DNA of 64,000 nucleotides from Dromaius novaehollandiae (taxonomy: Eukaryota > Chordata > Aves > Casuariiformes > Dromaiidae), in assembly GCF_036370855.1 (NCBI RefSeq), contig NC_088098.1, positions 40,861,981-40,925,980 on the forward strand, in the 5' to 3' direction. Each line of letters begins with the position of its first letter. Positions within the stretch are counted from its first letter, which is position 1. This document shows, piece by piece, positions 15,101-24,100 of this stretch. The notes below the pieces were generated by a model that was not told where the DNA came from, made no database searches, and saw nothing but the letters and a program-made list of their open reading frames with translations. The translations under genes were made by a program, and so were the position numbers.

Positions 15101-18100
15101 TGGAGCCCAGTATGACTCCGTGAGCAAAACACAAAGCTACAGTACAACTAGAGTATTTTAATGTCCAAAAATTAATTATAAGAATAATATTTTAATTGGC
15201 AGAAAGGCTACCCTTTGTGGTGTGGAGACTAATATATATATAATGAAATTAGCGCAATGTTAAATTAATACTGTTAAAAATTAATACTGTTAAAAACTAT
15301 TTTTTAAAAGAAGAACAACAGATATTTTTCACTTCCATACCAGGAAAGTTATCAATTTTATCCAGTCGTGCATTTTGTAGCATTTTCTTAAGCTGAATTA
15401 TGCCCCCCCACCCCCAATGTGATAATTAAAAACATAAACCAATCAAGTATAAAACTTGTAAAACTTTCGCAGAGCATGGGACTTCGTCCTGTTTTTTTCT
15501 CCACAGTGATTCTGTTAATTTGCTTTATGAACATTTTTTTCCTCTGGTGACACTTTTTTTCTTTTGGTGCTAGAAAAGGATGATGTGTGCATCTTCCAAG
15601 ACGTAACTGTACTGAATCCTGGACAGTCAGTGATTCAGTATTTAGATGGAGACCTTTGTTACACTGTACAGTGTTTACAAGAAAAAGATCAGAATACAGG
15701 ATACAATGCCATGCATTTTACAGTGGTCAACTGTTCCCAGCACTGTGAAGCTGTGAGTATTCCTAAAATACAGGAATGCTTGCACATTGCAATGTGTGAG
15801 CAAAACTTTATAATTAAGATAAAAAATGATGTGAAGTTTCCTGGCAGTCCAGTTTGTTTAGCAGCAACTTGAGAACTCAAGAGTGATGACATATATTCTG
15901 TGTCTCCAACCTTATTTTAAGAGAGGTGATTTTTAGTAGCATGTGTAAACATATCCAAATTAGTCTTTATCTAGATATCTCAGATAATAGGGGGAAATAT
16001 AGTGGCATGCGCTGCACCGAATATACTCTTGTTTGGGTCAATGGCGTCTGGTTATTACTGAAGCCTATGCTGCTTTGCTTCCACTGGGATTTCAGACTAA
16101 TTAGGATGATGTCCAGTGACTTTAGGTTCCATCAGACTGAGCAGCCCTGAAAGCTGTCAGCTGAATTGCTGTCAGGGCTTAAGGTGGGCCTTAGGCAGAT
16201 TATGTCCCTTAATTATGTATATACCTGTATGTATACACATACACACACACTTCTACCCATATGTCATTTCTCATAGTATTTTTAGTTTCAGAAATCAGCA
16301 GACTTTCATTTACTGTATGTTTAAAAAAATGATTTTTTTTTGTTTTCTTACTAGCATCAAATATATGTTCCTTCCTCCAGTCACCATACTTGCTGTGGTA
16401 CCTGCCAGAATGTGTCCTGTTCTTTTCATACGGAGAATGGAACATTAATTGTGCATGAAGTAGGTGCCTCTGGACAGGGATAGAAAATAACTATAATGAT
16501 ACAATAAACAGAGTGGTGTAAGTCTTTTTTTAGTTGACTTACAGTACCATGAGTCTTGCTTCATGTCTCCTTACTGTTGGTAATACATTTACAGGCTATA
16601 TAACTGGTATAACAGGAAGAATGTATGGTTGTTTATAGAACTGCCATTTCACAGTAGGTGAATACCTTATTTCACTTTATTGATTATAGTATATTCCACA
16701 AAGATATGTGACTGCCATCATTTACTTAAGGCTGGATGTGCTCCAGGAGCAGGACCATATGCTGTGACTTAGAGGAGTTGGAAGCCCTTTCATACTTCTG
16801 CATCCATATTGGGACTCCCATGTCCCCCTCTGCCCAGGGCCGCTCTTCTCCCCATTCTGGTTTCTACAGAAAGGAAGGGTGCACACTGAAGCAGTAGGTT
16901 CAGGATCCTGAGGGTGCATTCCCACAACCACATCCAAGGAAATTTAGATGGGACTGTAACTTGTTTCGTACTTGCTATTGCTTTCAGGGAAAAATAACCT
17001 ATCAGACCTCCCCTCTATGGAGAGGTAGCTGGTAGGAAGAGAAAGGTCCTTCCCTTTGCTACGTGTGGGTGGTGGACAAGAGAGTTTCCATGCACTTCAG
17101 TAGATACTACAGCATGAAAGCACCACTTTTACACACCTACAGGGTTTTGAGAAATGGGTGAAATATTCTGTCTTTCCTGACAATGGTTCTGTTTGTATAT
17201 TCAGGAAGGAAGCACTTGGAGCTCCAACTGCACAAACTACAAGTGTGCAAAGACTGCTGCAGGGGCTATGATACTGGAGTCTAGTGTTGTCTGCCCCCCT
17301 TTTAATGACACTGAGTGTACAAAGGTTTGTACTTTGGGTGAGGTGAGTAACAATAACTGATCTACCAGTATGTAGTTTGGCCTACGCTTGAAAACACACA
17401 TACCTCATGCAGTTTCTTTAAAGTAAAAAAAAAAGTGGTAAGTAGAAACATGTAAGTGAGCAATTTACAAGCTTGTTTTCTGTTTTTCAGTTTACTTTTT
17501 GACTAACAAAATATCTATGAGGAGTATTGGGCCTAAATAATGATTGCTTTTAAAATATTGTTGAATTTGAATTGTGCTTGAGATTGCACTACAGAAAGTG
17601 CTAATCATTACATCTTACTTCAGTTCTGAGTAATACTTTGCCAAGTTCGTAGTGCACACACTTCAAATAAATTGGATGAAGCAGTTCAGAACTGCTGCAT
17701 GGGAGCTATATTAAAAATTCCTGAAGCTGTGTGAGGATTAGAAGATGACAAACTTTATTATCTCTTAAAGTAAACTTTTGTTTGGACATAGCAAAAAGTA
17801 TCTGTCATATATGAAGGGATATCTGCCAACATTATATATCTGATTCATAAATCTAAAAAGGTAAATTTGGTTTATTGGTATAAGCTAGTTCTAAGAATGT
17901 GGATGCTTCACATACACTGCATATTTTTTCCAGTTTTATTTTTAATTTTATACTTCTCTAACTTTATAATATTTTTCATAATTCTAGTTCTTGCACTTGT
18001 ATACTATATATGTAGTATGCTATATAGTATATTATATTTATAGTATAAACTATAAATAATAATAAAATAGATGCATAGAGAGGGTATCATCTCTGTCTTG

Positions 18101-21100
18101 ACTACAGATTATAAACTTAGCAGAAGTCCTATGAATCTGTTGCACTTGCTTAAAAAACCTTTATTTCTTCCAATCCTGAAGAAGGCATTCTATCCCAAAT
18201 TAATGCCTTTTCTTCTTTGACTGTATGCTTGAATTTCTTCCTTGGAACCCTTTTGTCACTTTGTGTTAGAAACTTGCCTTTATAACAGTGGTCAAGATTT
18301 TAAAGAATGAAACTCCTAAAATTAACTCCCTGAATCTGTCTGACCTACTTTTGAGAGATGCCAGGTGTAGACTTGAGCTGGTAGCTAAGGAGAAAGCTCT
18401 TCTAACAGTCAGCTCAGGATCATTGAAGAACAAATATGTATTTAACAGTTTAAGTGTTCATTTAAGAAGCTCTTAAACAGCTTATTCAGTATTTTTTATG
18501 TAATGAGATAAAAATGCATGCTAGCATGACAGGATGGAAGCCTGAAAAATGTATTTTGTCTTTGTTATCATAAGAGTGCTATTTATATTCAGTGACCTGC
18601 TTGATATGCAGTTCTAGGCTATACACCAAAATTGCGGGCGCATTTATTGCTTGGACCCATTCAGATGGCAGGTGCTTACTTGCTTGCTGTCTCTCACTTG
18701 CTCCCTTGCTCTCTCTTAACTTAAAAAGGACATTTTCTTCATTGTGATATATTGTTGCTTCCTTGGTTAAAAGCAGCTTTAGAAGAAAGCAATAACAAAG
18801 TTTATTATTGTTTCAGAAGAACAGCAGAGCACATGGGTGGATCTGAAATTCTGCAATTAATACTCTCTTTCAAAAGTGTATCTATGTATAATGTTGTAAA
18901 GAGCTACCTATAAGTTACTAATTATCTGCTTGGCATGTGATCAGCATAAATGCTTTTACATCATTGGCCAAAGTACATGTATGCAAATTTCCTAACAAAT
19001 ATCCTAACATATCTCAGTGATACGGAACTAGATGGTAGCAGATGGCATAAAAAGATAGAAACTAAGTGGCTGATTCAAAGGAGACCAGATCAAACAAGCA
19101 ATGACAGGTTCATTTTCAATGTTAAAGTCTTTAAAGAGTTTGTGAACCAAAGCTTCAGCTGATGTACATCTGTGTAACTCTCTTGATTTCAATGATACTA
19201 ATTTTTATTAGTTGGACATCTTTAAAATTTGAAATAACTTGAGATAGAATTCATGCTTGCATTGTGCACAGTCTTTTTTGATATATTCTCTTTTGTTTTC
19301 CTAGAATGGAGGAACTGTGCAGACATATAGTGATGGCTGCTGCAAGACCTGTAAGTGAAGAAGGCTGCAATATGTGCTAGTTTGGCTTTGGTTTTGGAAG
19401 TCTGTGTTTTTTAACCTCAAATGCTGGGACATAAAGAAGGAAAAAGCATGCAGTCTCCCACAAATCAAACAAAATTGTTATAGTTACTTAACTACTCCTT
19501 ATTAAAAGGTGTTGCTTCATTTGGCTGCTGACTTGGTGATTTTTAACACTATCCTTCTGGAGTATAACCAAATCTCTCCAAATCTCCTGAGGAACATGAA
19601 AAGTTATCTCAATTTAAATAATGAAAAGATTGTCTTTATTTCTAAGCTGACTCTAAAACATTACCTATATGATTTTTACCATAAAACATAAGGATTTTTC
19701 CCCCTAAAATTGGTTTCTTATTTGATAATATTTTGAAATAAGTCTATAAACTTACCAGTTTATTCCGTTTCACTCCTGTATATTTTCGAGGGTCAGAATA
19801 CAGGAGTAAAATTTTTTTTAAATTGAAAATCGATTCTCTCCACTTCAGAAAACATATTTAAATCCAAAATGAGGAAAAGTTATTCAGAGTTAACTAAAAT
19901 TGATGGTAACAACCCTTACATAAAATTAACTTTTTAATATCAGAGAATGCCTTCCCATTTTCTAAATGTGTAAATTTAAAACATAGTTCATGAATTGTGA
20001 TGCAAGTTTATATAAAGGTCTAATAATTTATGCAAGTTTAAAAGCAGACTGAGAACAGTATCTGATTTTCTTTGCAGTTTTGACTAGGAAAGATTTTATT
20101 ATCAAGGTATATAGTTATAATTACTTATAATAGAATATATATTATTATTTTAGTAATTAAATTAAAATTCAATTTATTATTATATACTAAATATATTATA
20201 ATATTACATAAAAATAAAGCACCGCTGTGTAAAAGTAATTATGTAGGGAAAGAACTTGCTGAATGCCACAGAAATCCCTCCCCTCTTTTCCAGCCTTTTT
20301 TGTGTTCAACATCTGAGTTAAAATGTACAGGCAAATTAGTCTTTGGAATCTTTTTTTTAACAAACCTCTCATTAATAATATTGAATAGGAAGTCATAGAC
20401 ATATAACTATATATTGCACAGTTATTTATAAGATTCAGAAGTGCAATATATTAGCTACATATGTGTATTTGTCTTGTAAATAGTTTTGCTAATGAGGGGA
20501 AATATCCATGCTCATCAAATACAGGACAATACTCTAGTTTCCAAATTATGTAAGGCTTTGAAAGCGAACTGCAAGTATTTTTGTTCTATTATATGCAAAG
20601 CATAGAAAATAAAAGCTATTTAAATACAACAGAATACTACTTCTTTTTTTAAATGAGAATCAGTGGGGAAAAATAACACACCAGAATTGTACTAAAATAT
20701 TTTTAATTGATATTCTTTATCTTATTAGCTAAGTATTGTTGAACAATATTTAACCAAATCACAAAAATTAGGTTGGCTTTATTTAAAAAATTAGCCTAAA
20801 GAATTAATGGCTACTGGTTTTCTGTTGACCAGGCAGATTCATATTCTGGCCATATTCTCTAGCCTCAGGAAAGGCATTGTTATACTTCAGAAATACTTGC
20901 TGAGGTGGCTGCTAAGAACAAAAAATACAATTATTTTATTTTTCTTTGTATTTTTGTTTTATTTTTAACTAAAAGCATGTGGCCTGTGGTGAAGCAGTTA
21001 AAAAAACTACTTAAAAATAGAGCTTGCAACACCTTGGGGTTTTAATGGGAACAAGTAATCCTTCTGAAAAAGCTTGATTCAGTGCATGCAAAGTGAGTGC

Positions 21101-24100
21101 ATATATTTAATTCTTACCTTGCCATAGACAGACTCATTGCAAAAGTTTGGTTTACAAGGAAACATCATTCCAGTTTTGTGTTAACCAGGAGAGTAATTAA
21201 GTTTAGGTCATCTTTAGTGAGACTTGAAGCAGCTGCAGAGTTTCTAAATTTGGAAGAGTAGCAGGAAAACTTCTCATCTTTTGCTAAAAGAAAAATTGCA
21301 GTTGGCAGTGTAAGAATTAATGAAATGTCATTTATATAAAAAATGTTTATATTTCATGAGAAACTTACATTCCTAATAATTCTGCCAGGTTCTGGATTGG
21401 GTGTATTACCCTTTGCCATTAGTCCAGTAGTGTCTACTGATAGTATTAATTGTGAACCAGGTATTATTTTTAATAATGTATTTTCTTTTTTTAATAATGG
21501 TGTAAGCATTGTTTGTATATATGCTTATAGCTGTCATTACCATTAAAAGTTACCATGTAGTTAATCGTATTGGGCCTGATACTGAGAGATGCTGATCCCC
21601 TGTTGGCCTCCCAAATCAGTGGTTTTCTAAAGCCTGGGGTAGAGTTCACTGCTCAGCTGCTGTCAGAATTAGATTCATACATTTATGGTATATGCTGCTG
21701 ACAGTTCTTCCTCCTTCTCTTCCTTTCTAAAATCGGTTTGAATACATGGACTTTCTGTACATAGTAGTTATAATAAGAAATAATGTTACTTTTAAAAATA
21801 TCATCATGCTGAATTATTGTTACTAAGAGGTTCTAAACCTGATCCTGTGTCTCTGAAGTTAATGACTGAACTCTCTTTGCCTTAAAATAGAGCAGGAGTG
21901 TGCAATACTGCCCGGTCTCATCTTTGCAGATATGAATTTATGCTGTATTTCTTCTGTGTCACGAATAATACATTTTACAAAGTTAGGAAAATGTTGGGGG
22001 AAAAATCCCATATAACCTCAAAGTACAATCGCATGTTAATATGTACTCTTTACACCAGTAATTAATGAAGGTTACAGAACCATTGCATTATGATCATAAT
22101 TCTTTGCTTTTAATAATGTGTAACTTTACAGAAACTTTGTTTCCTTACTCAAGTAAAGAGCAAGTAAAACAAGCACACCTGCTAGTGAATGCAGATCTTT
22201 CTGACAGTTGAAAATGGGAGGGAGGAAAGTATATCAACAGAGAAGTTTTTGTTAGACATCACCATCTTATACACTGAAATGTCATGTATTTCTGTATATG
22301 TGGTTTGTAGAACTACAAAGATTGTACTCTAGCTGTACTCTGAACCAAACTAATTTTTAGATACCCAATGGAGCTGGGGTTGCAGAATATGCTGCTTACT
22401 CAGAGCTCACTGATCTTATAAGAGTGCTCACCACACATTTGGGGAAAAAATGTACACCCGACCATGCAGGCATGTGCTGAAGAGAAGAGAAACTCAGCTG
22501 AATAGTGCTTATTATTTCATATGCTGAATGTCCAGAACGGCTACGTAACAAACCCAATAGCTGATTTTGATCAATAGGGAAACTAGCAGTCTGGTATGGA
22601 GTGCAACATGAAAGATTTTACATCTAATTGTTTCAGAGTTGTATTATGATTTTTATTTTGTTAAAAATGGCTTTGTACTGGATGGCTTTATTTTTCAAAC
22701 ACCAGAAAAAAAATCTCCCATAAATATCTCTCAGAATGTACTGGAAAATGCAATATTTCCCTAAACTCCAATGTCCATGTGCTGACTCAGTGCTACATGC
22801 TTCATGGGTGGTAAAAGCTGCACCATACTTAGGAAATATATGCATCTCTCTCTTTCAAAGCTTCCTTGAAGCTCCTCTTTCTCAGAAGATATTGCAACCT
22901 ATATAATTGTATTTAAATTTTAAGCAGTCAGAATGGTGTCAAAGTTGCAGTCACACTCAGGTTGCAATCACACATGCTCACATGTCAAGTTCTGGAAATG
23001 TTCTAAAATGCAGGATCAAAATCGTGCTTACTTTCAATATTCCTATTAAATAAACAGAATTGATTCAATACCCTTAAGTCAACCCCGTCCTTCTCTTATA
23101 TCCAGTCTTCCTATTAATACTATTCAAACATATACAAGCCAACTTTTTTCTAAATGCCTATTTTACGTTTATCTTGCTATAGGTGCAATTTTGAATTGTA
23201 TTAATATTTTAGTATTTATAAAATCTATATAGGTTTAATGGGCCTTCATATCACAGTCAGTCTTATATATTCCAGCTATAAAATCTGTAATTTTCTACAG
23301 GAAGTATTTATTAATATGAAAGAGATTTTTTCTAAAAAATATGATCACATTATGGAAGTAACAGTTTCAGTTTGTACATTAATGAAAACAGTGTATAATT
23401 ATTAAAATTATTTTAAGAGCCTTCACTTCTTAGTAATAAACAAATACAGCACAGAAAGTATATTCATTCAATATATATTTTCTGTATTTTATTAGGCAAA
23501 AAGGAAGAAAGGATTTGCCAGAAAATGACAATCAGAACAACCATAAGAAAAAGTGACTGTATAAGTCAAAGCCCGGTAAGCATAAAAACCTCCCCCAAAC
23601 TATATTTCATGCTGGGCCTGCAGCATACCAAGTCAAGTGTTAAAAAGTGGATTATAGCCATCAATAAGCAATAAAAAATGCTGTCTTCTCAAAAGCAGAC
23701 CTTTCACCCTAGGAATGTTATCCTACTCATAAATGGAATAAAATTAACTGTTTTTGCTCATATATTGCTGAAGGGCTGAGCCCTCCTACCTGGAAAAACA
23801 TCTGGCTCCAAATGAAAAGTACACAGGCATAATTGCTTATAACTGACATAGGCACTGAACTCCTCACCATGAAATAACATCCCACTGTAAAAAAGGAGTA
23901 TAAATGCTTCCATTTAAGATGTGAGGGAAACACTGTTACATTCCTCCTTAAAGACCTGTATTTGCTGAGTGTCTTCTCCTCCATATATGTGTCTCTACAT
24001 GTCATAAATTCATGATCCCACTTGTTTATGGGTCCATTTAAGATATCTTGTTTCTCAGCTTCGGTATAATCCCATCTAGAACACCTCAGATATACCCAAA

